Origin: Betaproteobacteria bacterium
GTDB lineage: Bacteria; Pseudomonadota; Gammaproteobacteria; Burkholderiales; SG8-41
DNA: 6,969 nt
Assembly (NCBI GenBank): GCA_028292065.1
Contig: JAQGNC010000512.1
Location: 1-6,969 of the forward strand
Direction of reading: 5' to 3'
The notes under the pieces were generated by a model that was not told the origin of the DNA, did no database searches, and saw nothing but the letters and a program-made list of their open reading frames with translations. Positions 1 through 5,185 of this stretch are shown here, one piece after another. How positions within the stretch are numbered: the stretch's first letter is position 1; each line of letters opens with the position of its first letter. The position numbers were made by a program, and so were the translations under genes.

Positions 1-311
1 CGACGGGGCTCGCGCTGATGCTGCTGGGGGCCGACGGCGTCATTTCAGTGACCGCCAACGTCGCGCCGCGCCTGATGCACGAGCTGTGTGTCGCGGCGCT
101 CGGCGGGAACGCCGTGGCGGCGCGCGAGGTCAACAACAAGTTGCTGGCGCTGCACCGGGACCTCTTCTGCGAGGCCAACCCGATACCGGTCAAATGGGCC
201 GTGCAGCAGCTAGGACTGATTGCCGGCGGCATACGACTGCCGCTCACGCCGCTTTCGAGCGGCTTCGAAACGAAAATCCGTGCAGCGATGCGGCAGGCCG
301 GCGTGGCCTGA
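1..311 (+). CDS. dapA: 4-hydroxy-tetrahydrodipicolinate synthase, C-terminal part (5' end outside window)
   Basis: DapA condenses pyruvate with aspartate semialdehyde in the cytoplasm, the committing step of diaminopimelate and lysine synthesis. About 102 residues are visible, read in frame from base 3 to the TGA at 309-311. The visible part covers the end of the TIM barrel and the C-terminal helical domain. Segments typical of the family are GADGVISVTANVAP, then a helix with EVNNKLLALHRDLF, then the conserved EANPIPVKWAVQQLGLI, and finally RLPLTPLSSGFE near the end. The catalytic lysine and YxxxT region lie upstream of the window. The protein ends at the length and position expected for the family. 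bamC starts only 25 nt downstream on the same strand, so the two are probably co-transcribed; dapA–bamC (nlpB, once called dapX) linkage is also known from enterobacteria. Identification is secure from motifs; only the missing 5' part is unseen. Confidence 0.95.
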   Translation, partial: TGLALMLLGADGVISVTANVAPRLMHELCVAALGGNAVAAREVNNKLLALHRDLFCEANPIPVKWAVQQLGLIAGGIRLPLTPLSSGFETKIRAAMRQAGVA

Positions 312-327
312 AGCAAAGCGCACGAGT

Positions 328-331
328 GGAG
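328..331 (+). promoter_or_regulatory. Ribosome binding site of bamC
   Basis: GGAG lies 5 nt before the ATG at 337. It decides the start: the upstream in-frame ATG at 220 would run through the end of dapA and place the lipoprotein signal in the middle of the protein. Confidence 0.7.
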
Positions 332-336
332 ACCTT

Positions 337-1470
337 ATGAGCACTGTGTGGATACGCGTGATCGCCTGCGCTGCGGCGTGTGCGGCGCTCGCCGCGTGCG
401 GCAACTTCGAGCTGCCTTCGAAGAAGATCGAGTACAAGAGCTCGGGACGGCTGGCGCCCCTGGACATTCCCCCCGACCTGACGCGGCCCACGGCGGACGA
501 TCGCTTTGCGGTTCCCGACAGCTCGAAAGGCGCGGCGACGTATTCCGAATACCAGCGAGGTCGCGAGGGCCGCGTCGAGCAGCCGGGTTCGGGGGCGGTG
601 TTGCCGGCGCAGGACGGTGCGCGCATCGAGCGCGCGGGCACGCAGCGCTGGCTCGTCATCAAAGGCGAGCCCGAGCAGATGTGGCCGCTCGTGAAGGACT
701 TCTGGCAGGAGATCGGCTTCATCGTCAACGTCGAGATGCCCGAAGCGGGCGTGATGGAGACCGACTGGGCCGAGAACCGCGCGCGGGTCCCCGACGGCGT
801 CATCCGTAACACCCTCGGCAGGCTGCTCGATTCGGTCTACTCGACCGGCGAGCGCGACAAGTTCCGCACGCGCCTGGAGCGCGGCGCGCAGCCCGGGACG
901 ACCGAGGTCTACATCAGCCATCGCGGGATGGAAGAGGTCTACACCTCGATGGCGAAGGACGACACGCGCTGGCAGCCGCGCCCGCCGAGCCCCGAGCTCG
1001 AAGCCGAGATGCTGCGCAGGGTCATGGTGCGCCTCGGCGTCCAGGAGGAGCGCGCGAAGACCGCGATCGCCGCGGCGACCCCGGCGCCTGCGCGCGCAAC
1101 GCTGCAGAAAGCCGGCGACGGCAGCGGTGGGCTCGCGCTGAACGAGCAGTTCGACCGTGCGTGGCGCCGCGTCGGGCTGGCGCTCGACCGCGTCGGCTTC
1201 ACCGTCGAAGACCGCGACCGCTCCAAAGGCGTGTATTACGTGCGCTATATCGATCCGGACATCGACAACAAAAGCGCCGACAGCAAAGGCTGGTTCTCGC
1301 GCTTGAAGTTCTGGGGCGGTACCGACAAGCAGAAGAACGAGCAGTACCGCGTGCTGGTGAAAGACGAGGGCGAGCGCGCGCAAGTCAACGTGCTCTCCAA
1401 GGAAGGCGCGGCCGAGCGGTCCGCGACGGCAAACCGCATACTGTCGCTGCTATACGATCAACTGAAGTGA
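337..1470 (+). CDS. bamC: Outer membrane protein assembly factor BamC (lipoprotein)
   Basis: BamC is an accessory lipoprotein of the BAM complex, which folds beta-barrel proteins into the outer membrane. The chosen ATG at 337 gives 377 residues (E. coli BamC has about 344) and has a GGAG ribosome site at 328-331, 5 nt upstream. A longer in-frame start at 220 would lie inside dapA and lacks a signal peptide, so I reject it. Residues 1-20 form a lipoprotein signal with lipobox LAAC and lipidated Cys21. Next comes the extended BamC N-terminus (YKSSGRLAPLDIPPDLTRP, about 33-51), which in E. coli BamC binds BamD. Two helix-grip domains follow: about 103-235 (RWLVIKGEPEQMWPLVKDFW) and about 265-377 (LALNEQFDRAWRRVGLALDR to the C-terminus), joined by an Ala/Pro-rich linker at about 243-262. 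It sits downstream of dapA. Its TGA at 1468-1470 lies within an 11-bp tandem duplication. Confidence 0.93.
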   Translation: MSTVWIRVIACAAACAALAACGNFELPSKKIEYKSSGRLAPLDIPPDLTRPTADDRFAVPDSSKGAATYSEYQRGREGRVEQPGSGAVLPAQDGARIERAGTQRWLVIKGEPEQMWPLVKDFWQEIGFIVNVEMPEAGVMETDWAENRARVPDGVIRNTLGRLLDSVYSTGERDKFRTRLERGAQPGTTEVYISHRGMEEVYTSMAKDDTRWQPRPPSPELEAEMLRRVMVRLGVQEERAKTAIAAATPAPARATLQKAGDGSGGLALNEQFDRAWRRVGLALDRVGFTVEDRDRSKGVYYVRYIDPDIDNKSADSKGWFSRLKFWGGTDKQKNEQYRVLVKDEGERAQVNVLSKEGAAERSATANRILSLLYDQLK

Positions 1471-1477
1471 GGCTGAA

Positions 1478-1624
1478 GTGAGGCGTGAGGGGGTGAGGGG
1501 TGAGGCGCAAGAACGACCGCCCACGCGCTGCTGTACTGGCAGCGCCACCGGTGCGAAGTGCCCTGCCGCCTACTCGCTTGCGCCGACCGGCTCTGCCCCT
1601 CACGCCTCACCCCTCACGCCTCAC
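1478..1624. repeat. MITE-like element with heptamer (GTGAGGN) inverted terminal arms
   Basis: The gap between bamC and the next gene is mostly one palindromic element. The left arm (1478-1506) is GTGAGGC, GTGAGGG, a single G, GTGAGGG, GTGAGGC. The right arm (1596-1624) is the complementary orientation: CCCCTCAC, GCCTCAC, CCCTCAC, GCCTCAC. The 15 bases at 1478-1492 pair perfectly with 1610-1624, and also with 1596-1610. Inside, GGCGCAAG at 1504-1511 pairs with 1577-1584, and GCGCTGC at 1525-1531 pairs with 1539-1545 around a 7-nt loop. The whole 147 bp can therefore fold into one long branched hairpin in the bamC transcript. It has no coding capacity and no transposase. I see no matching flanking duplication on both sides, so mobility is not shown. 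The right arm ends 5 nt before the TTG start of the next gene. Confidence 0.75.
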
Positions 1625-1629
1625 GAGCC

Positions 1630-2400
1630 TTGATCCGTTTCGCATCCCTCGGCAGCGGCAGTGAAGGCAACGGTCTCATTGTCGAGTGCGCATCGACCCG
1701 GATCCTGGTCGATTGCGGCTTCAATGTCTCGGACACGGTAAAGCGTCTCGCCCGCCGCGGCCTCGAGCCCGGCGACCTGGCGGCGATCCTCATCACCCAC
1801 GAGCACGAGGATCATGCCGGCGGCGTGGCGAGGCTTGCCCGGCGCTACGACATTCCGGTTTATCTCACCTACGGCACGCTGGTCGCGATGGGCGCGAAGG
1901 GCGCGATGATCCCCCGCGTGTCGCTCATCGACAGCCACAGCCCCTTCGCGATCGGGGACCTGGAAGTGCACCCGTATCCGGTGCCTCACGACGCGCGCGA
2001 GCCTGCCCAGTTCGTGTTCAGCGACGGCGACAAGCGCCTGGGGCTCCTCACCGACGCCGGCGCTTCGACCCCGCACATCGAGCGCATGCTCTCCGGAATC
2101 GACGGGCTCGTGCTCGAGTGCAACCACGACCTCGGCCTGCTCATGAACGGCCCTTATCCGCCGAGCCTGAAGCGCCGCATTTCAGGCCGTCTGGGGCATC
2201 TGGACAACGCGACCGCCGCGAGCATCGTCGCCGGGATCGACTGTACGCGCCTCCAGCACTTTATCGCGGCGCACCTGTCCGCGAGCAACAACACCCCCGA
2301 GCTCGCGCGAACCGCGATGGCGGCCGCGTTGAACTGCGATCCGGCGTGGGTGTGCATCGCGACCCAGGGCGACGGCGTCGACTGGCGCAGTATTTCGTAG
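1630..2400 (+). CDS. Metallo-beta-lactamase-fold hydrolase, YycJ/WalJ-like
   Basis: This is a 256-residue cytoplasmic metallohydrolase of the metallo-beta-lactamase fold. The binuclear metal signature is complete: THEHEDH (His57, His59, Asp61, His62), VPHDA (His120), LLTDAG (Asp142) and AHLS (His215). The family's LECNHD (164-167), GHLDN (189-193) and HLSASNNTPE (215-224) are also present. Characterised relatives include the nuclease-like YycJ/WalJ; the substrate here cannot be read from sequence. The start is inferred as TTG at 1630, giving MIRFASLGSGSEGNG, which is where homologues begin. An in-frame GTG at 1558 would add 24 residues (Pro-, Cys- and Arg-rich) encoded by the heptamer repeat element, which looks artefactual. 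No good Shine-Dalgarno site precedes the TTG, because the repeat arm ends 5 nt before it. It follows bamC in the same direction and a strong terminator comes after it, so it is probably the last gene of a dapA–bamC unit. Confidence 0.88.
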   Translation: MIRFASLGSGSEGNGLIVECASTRILVDCGFNVSDTVKRLARRGLEPGDLAAILITHEHEDHAGGVARLARRYDIPVYLTYGTLVAMGAKGAMIPRVSLIDSHSPFAIGDLEVHPYPVPHDAREPAQFVFSDGDKRLGLLTDAGASTPHIERMLSGIDGLVLECNHDLGLLMNGPYPPSLKRRISGRLGHLDNATAASIVAGIDCTRLQHFIAAHLSASNNTPELARTAMAAALNCDPAWVCIATQGDGVDWRSIS

Positions 2401-2430
2401 CAAACGCACCGTCGCGGCGCTGCGTTCAAT

Positions 2431-2462
2431 AAAAAAAGCCGGCTCCGAAGAGCCGGCTTTTT
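2431..2462. terminator. Bidirectional intrinsic terminator between convergent genes
   Basis: A perfect 8-bp GC-rich stem, GCCGGCTC (2438-2445) with GAGCCGGC (2450-2457), encloses a 4-nt loop. It is flanked by seven A on the left (2431-2437) and five T on the right (2458-2462), so it works in both directions. It lies 37 nt after the stop of the metallo-beta-lactamase-fold gene on plus and 16 nt after the stop of the small lipoprotein gene on minus. Read on minus, the loop is UUCG closed by C-G, the very stable cUUCGg tetraloop, followed by seven U. Confidence 0.93.
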
Positions 2463-2478
2463 CGTTGAGGCGTAGAGC

Positions 2479-2763
2479 TTACTTCTTCTCGTCGGGCTTC
2501 GACTCGTTGGGCGAGGCGGGCGACGAAGGCGTCGTGCCCATCGGGCTCGTCGACGAGCTCGAGCTGGACGAGGTGCCGCCGGTGGCGGAGCCGGGGGTCG
2601 TGCTCGTGCTGTCGGCGCCGGTGGCGGGCGAGGGCGACGGTGCCGTCGTCGACGGTGCGGCGGGGGCGGTCGCGGGCGGCGGGGTCACGACTTTTTCTTC
2701 TTTCTTGCTGCAGGCGGTAAGGCCAACCGCCAGCATGGCGGCGATGAGGAGCGAGCGTTTCAT
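2479..2763 (-). CDS. Small Ser/Thr/Pro-rich lipoprotein, unknown function
   Basis: This 94-residue protein has a clear lipoprotein signal, MKRSLLIAAMLAVGLTAC, with lipobox LTAC and lipidated Cys18. The residue after the Cys is Ser, not Asp, so an outer-membrane destination is more likely than inner-membrane retention. The mature part starts with a charged SKKEEK stretch. It then becomes low complexity, dominated by Pro, Ala, Ser, Thr and Gly, with seven consecutive Ser at 65-71, and ends with the acidic and basic NESKPDEKK. I see no folded domain, cysteine pair or catalytic motif. The start at 2763 is chosen because AAAGGA lies 6 nt upstream. A longer start at 2787 would put that ribosome site inside the gene and add MMSPKGKN ahead of the signal. 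The gene lies 151 nt from its upstream neighbour and ends at the strong terminator, so it may be a single-gene unit. Function is unknown; a tether or spacer in the envelope is only a guess. Confidence 0.8.
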   Translation of the reverse strand: MKRSLLIAAMLAVGLTACSKKEEKVVTPPPATAPAAPSTTAPSPSPATGADSTSTTPGSATGGTSSSSSSSTSPMGTTPSSPASPNESKPDEKK

Positions 2764-2851
2764 GTTTTTTCCTTTAGGAGACATCACACGGTTTTTACCG
2801 AAAACGAACAGCGTTTGATGTGCGCCATCCGTGAGCGACCTACGCGATCGT

Positions 2852-2890
2852 CATGAACATTTTACCAGCTCCGCGCTGAAGGTGCTTACC
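2852..2890 (-). promoter_or_regulatory. Possible promoter for the small lipoprotein gene
   Basis: On the minus strand a TGGTAAAAT sequence (TAAAAT at 2864-2859, preceded by TG one base upstream as in an extended -10) lies about 96 nt ahead of the lipoprotein ATG. No convincing -35 hexamer is seen at the usual spacing. This is weak evidence from base pattern only. The gap to the upstream gene and the lack of another candidate are the main reasons to list it. Confidence 0.3.
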
Positions 2891-2914
2891 CGGACCTTAC
2901 GGCGCTGAGCGTCG

Positions 2915-3421
2915 TTAAAGCCCGACGACACCGCCTGCGGAAGCGGGCTTGGATGCGTCCCACAGCTCATCGAAACGGTCGAGCAACTGCTGCGTGCCGT
3001 CGACGTCGTCGAGGCCTCGGGCGTAGCGCATGTGGTCGTGATGGAAGCGGTGCAGGTAGCTGCTCGCGTCGAAAATGACAAATGGATCATACAGGTGGCG
3101 TGCCGCGCGAGGGGACTGCCGCAGTTTCGCGAGGTGTCCATAGCGCTGTAGCAGCGCCATGAAGCGCGGGCACACGCGCGGCAGGGTGTCCGCGTCGTGG
3201 ACCACCGCGAACAAGCGGTTGAGCGGATCGGCGCGAAGAAAATCGCGCAGCAGGTCGCAGCGCGCAGGCGTGTTGTAGCTCGCGCCCAGCGTGCGGTCGA
3301 AAATGCGGATCACCCGCTGGGTTCGCGGGATGAACTCGTCGAACATCGCTTCGTACTGGCGCATGCTTTCGAAGCGCTCGTAGTTCGCGTGGGGGAGGCC
3401 GGGCTTCGGTGTGGACGGCAT
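2915..3421 (-). CDS. Conserved uncharacterised protein with C-terminal HRFHHD motif (DUF7931-like)
   Basis: This 168-residue protein is predicted to be soluble, with no signal peptide and no membrane segment. Residues about 14-60 are helix-rich (YERFESMRQYEAMFDEF) and run into RVIRIFDRTLGASYNTPARCDLLRDFLR. The core, about 65-131, carries NRLFAVVHDADTL, CPRFMALLQRYGHLAKLRQSP and YDPFVIFDASSYLHRFHHDHMR, a cluster of four His and an Asp at 124-130. I recall this pattern from a conserved proteobacterial family, sometimes fused to GNAT acetyltransferase domains and named DUF7931. It vaguely resembles half of a phospholipase-D-like fold (HDAD, FVIFD). I recall that family name from memory, and function is unknown. 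The ATG at 3421 has no strong ribosome site; an internal ATG at 3364 would remove 19 residues that look conserved. It follows roxA after 59 nt and is probably co-transcribed with it. Confidence 0.72.
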   Translation of the reverse strand: MPSTPKPGLPHANYERFESMRQYEAMFDEFIPRTQRVIRIFDRTLGASYNTPARCDLLRDFLRADPLNRLFAVVHDADTLPRVCPRFMALLQRYGHLAKLRQSPRAARHLYDPFVIFDASSYLHRFHHDHMRYARGLDDVDGTQQLLDRFDELWDASKPASAGGVVGL

Positions 3422-3480
3422 GGCTGGAAAGTGCGGGCTCGCCGGCTCAGCGCGGTCGCGGCGGGCGCGCGAGGCGCGGA

Positions 3481-4596
3481 TCAGATTTCAATATATCCGG
3501 CGCGATACCACTCGTAAAGCAAGGCGACGACCTCGGCACTCGCGGCGACCGGCGGCTGTACGGCGCGCGTGTCCGCGAGCGCGGCGTACACGGCGGCAGC
3601 GCCGGGCGGGCTGCGATGGCGCTCGCCGTTGATGTACACGTCCCTCCCGGACGTGAGCATCCGCGTCGGCGGCGCGAGCCGCACACCGTGCCTGCGCACG
3701 CCGCGCGCGAATGCTTGCGGCGATTGCGGACTGGATGGGGCCTCGAACACCACGTTGTTTTTCGGCTCGGTGAGGTGCGCCCCCATGAAATGCGCCACGT
3801 CGCGGCGCGTCCAGCGCACGCGCTCGAGCACCGCGGTCGCATGATCGATCATTCGTGTCGGCAGGCGCCCGGGGGTGCGGGTCGGCTGGAGATCGGGATC
3901 GGCATAGAGGCCGTCGAGATCGAGCCCATCCTGCAGGAATTCGAGAAAGTGCTGAGCGAGCGCCTGCGCAGCCGGCGCGCGGAAGCCGACCGAATAGGTG
4001 ATGCACTCGTCGAGCGCGACGCCGTCGTGGGCGTATTGCGGCGGGAGGTAAAGCAGGTCGCCGGCCTGCACGCGCCATTCGTGCTGCGGCTCGAAGCGCT
4101 CGAGAATTTTCACCGGGGCGTCCGGCACGAGCGCAAGGTCGCGCTGGCGGCTCACCTGCCAGCGCCGCGTGCCGCACCCCTGCAGCAGGAACACGTCGTA
4201 GCTGTCGAAGTGCGGTCCGACGCCGCCGCCGGGTGCGGCATAGCTCACCATCACGTCGTCGAGACGCGCGTAGGGTATGAAGGAGAACTCATCGAGCAGG
4301 CGCGCGGCTTGCCTGACTTTCTGGTCGACGCCCTGAACGAGCAGCGTCCAGTCGCGCCGCGGAAGTGTCGCGAGCTTGCTGCGATCGAAAGGCCCGTGCT
4401 CGATTTGCCAGCGGCCGCGCCGCTTCATCACGATGCGCGCTTCGACGTCGTCGCGGCCGGCGAGTGTGTAGAGGTCTTCCCGACTCACCGCGTGCGCATA
4501 TTGCGCAAGCGCGTCACGCGCGAACAGCGGCTGTTTCTGCCAGTGCCGCCGCATGAATTGCGCGGAGGTCAGTCCGGCGAGAAATCCTTTTTTCAT
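3481..4596 (-). CDS. roxA: Ribosomal protein uL16 3-hydroxylase RoxA (YcfD-type JmjC/cupin oxygenase)
   Basis: RoxA/YcfD is an Fe(II)- and 2-oxoglutarate-dependent oxygenase that hydroxylates a conserved arginine of ribosomal protein uL16. The 371 residues match the E. coli YcfD length (373), and resemblance runs from end to end. Near the N-terminus FMRRHWQKQPLFAR matches the family's RHWQKRP segment. Residues 61-70 (GRWQIEHGPF) and 117-149 (VSYAAPGGGVGPHFDSYDVFLLQGCGTRRW) form the cupin core. The Fe ligands are His129 and Asp131, with His190 in YLPPQYAHDG as the third. The YSVGFRAP segment (201-208) and the C-terminal winged-helix region with DVYINGERHRSP are also kept. The start at 4596 has a near-perfect -10 just upstream and little room for a leader. 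It is divergent from the peroxiredoxin gene and upstream of the HRFHHD-motif gene. The iron and oxygen requirement suggests aerobic growth. Targeting of uL16 is inferred from the family. Confidence 0.9.
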   Translation of the reverse strand: MKKGFLAGLTSAQFMRRHWQKQPLFARDALAQYAHAVSREDLYTLAGRDDVEARIVMKRRGRWQIEHGPFDRSKLATLPRRDWTLLVQGVDQKVRQAARLLDEFSFIPYARLDDVMVSYAAPGGGVGPHFDSYDVFLLQGCGTRRWQVSRQRDLALVPDAPVKILERFEPQHEWRVQAGDLLYLPPQYAHDGVALDECITYSVGFRAPAAQALAQHFLEFLQDGLDLDGLYADPDLQPTRTPGRLPTRMIDHATAVLERVRWTRRDVAHFMGAHLTEPKNNVVFEAPSSPQSPQAFARGVRRHGVRLAPPTRMLTSGRDVYINGERHRSPPGAAAVYAALADTRAVQPPVAASAEVVALLYEWYRAGYIEI

Positions 4597-4597
4597 G

Positions 4598-4610
4598 TAA
4601 AACGATTATA
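4598..4610 (-). promoter_or_regulatory. roxA -10 element with predicted near-leaderless transcript
   Basis: On the minus strand a perfect TATAAT (4610 down to 4605) ends only 8 nt before the ATG of roxA at 4596. A start of transcription about 7 nt after the -10 would fall at 4597-4599, giving a leader of 0-3 nt and no Shine-Dalgarno site. No good -35 hexamer is seen 16-18 nt upstream. The match is by consensus only. Confidence 0.55.
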
Positions 4611-4622
4611 GCGGCGCGCCCA

Positions 4623-4651
4623 TTGACCGGCGCCGGGTTTGTTCACACAAT
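4623..4651 (+). promoter_or_regulatory. Promoter of the bcp–slyD unit
   Basis: A TTGACC -35 hexamer (4623-4628; 5 of 6 to consensus) is followed after exactly 17 nt by CACAAT (4646-4651; 4 of 6 to TATAAT). A start of transcription near 4658-4660 would leave a leader of about 20 nt that contains the GGGAG ribosome site at 4667-4671. The region overlaps the divergent roxA promoter, so the two could influence each other. Confidence 0.55.
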
Positions 4652-4666
4652 CCCGATACACTTCGT

Positions 4667-4671
4667 GGGAG
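4667..4671 (+). promoter_or_regulatory. Ribosome binding site of the bcp GTG start
   Basis: GGGAG lies 7 nt upstream of the GTG at 4679 and supports that start, since no ATG is available before the conserved peroxiredoxin N-terminus (LQPGQPAPPFDLPD). Confidence 0.65.
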
Positions 4672-4678
4672 TCTCCGC

Positions 4679-5185
4679 GTGGAACTGGTGCGAGGAGAAG
4701 ATCGAGTCACACTGCAGCCCGGGCAACCGGCGCCGCCGTTCGATCTGCCCGATGCGGACCTCAACATCGTGAACCTCGACATGTTCCGGAATCACCAGAA
4801 CGTGGTGCTGTATTTCTATCCCCGCGACGATACGCCCGGTTGCACGATGGAAGCGATCGACTTCAGCGAGCTCGAAGGCGCTTTCTCGCGGCTGCATACG
4901 GTCGTGCTCGGCGTGAGCATGGACGATTGCATGGCGCACGGCGCATTTCGGGACAAGCACGGTCTTTGCGTGCAGCTCCTCGCGGACCCTGACGGCGAAG
5001 TGTGCCAGCTCTACGGCGTGCTGCAGGAGAAGGAATTCGACGGCCGCAAAAAACGAGGCATCGTGCGCTCGACGTTCATCATCGATCGCAGAGGAGTGCT
5101 CAGACACGCGCTCTACGGCGTCGCGCCCCGCGGGCACGCCGCCGAAGTGCTCAACATGGTTAAAGGCTTAGGCAAATGCAAATAG
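4679..5185 (+). CDS. bcp: Peroxiredoxin, Bcp/PrxQ type, lacking the canonical resolving cysteine
   Basis: This thiol peroxidase reduces hydrogen peroxide and organic peroxides in the cytoplasm. It has 168 residues, against about 155 for E. coli Bcp. The peroxidatic site is intact in YFYPRDDTPGCT, with Cys55 and its supporting Pro and Thr, and Arg130 in VRSTFIIDRRG fits the catalytic arginine. The fold continues through VVLGVSMDDCMAHGAFRDKHG and LLADPDGEVCQLYGV. In typical Bcp the resolving Cys lies five residues after the peroxidatic one, but Ile60 stands there, so that pair is absent. Other Cys are 84, 97, 109 and 167, any of which could resolve the sulfenic acid; otherwise the enzyme may act as a 1-Cys peroxiredoxin. 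The start is GTG at 4679, with GGGAG 7 nt upstream; the first 12 residues are a short non-conserved extension. Its stop overlaps slyD by 10 nt. Confidence 0.88.
   Translation: MELVRGEDRVTLQPGQPAPPFDLPDADLNIVNLDMFRNHQNVVLYFYPRDDTPGCTMEAIDFSELEGAFSRLHTVVLGVSMDDCMAHGAFRDKHGLCVQLLADPDGEVCQLYGVLQEKEFDGRKKRGIVRSTFIIDRRGVLRHALYGVAPRGHAAEVLNMVKGLGKCK

Noticed and set aside
220..336. N-terminal extension of bamC from the ATG at 220
   Set aside because: It overlaps dapA and would bury the lipoprotein signal; the ATG at 337 has a GGAG site.
244..1383. A 379-codon open frame on minus across bamC
   Set aside because: It is an antisense shadow produced by the GC-rich codon use of bamC; its translation is Arg/Ala/Val-rich with no motif, while the plus frame gives a full BamC.
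1467..1624. CRISPR-like array from the recurring GTGAGG units
   Set aside because: Units are 7 nt without spacers and in opposite orientation in the two arms, so this is not a CRISPR.
2465..2818. A plus-strand frame of 117 codons opposite the small lipoprotein
   Set aside because: It is Val/Gly/Glu-rich as the complement of a Ser/Thr/Pro-rich gene, and the minus frame has a lipobox signal and a good ribosome site.
2899..2915. Hairpin directly behind the stop of the HRFHHD-motif gene as a terminator
   Set aside because: The 7-bp stem contains a mismatch on the transcribed strand and no T-run follows, so it is not supported as a terminator.
3409..4611. A 400-codon open frame on plus opposite roxA
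   Set aside because: The minus frame is an end-to-end RoxA/YcfD with iron ligands. The plus frame has low-complexity basic sequence, no family motif and no ribosome site.
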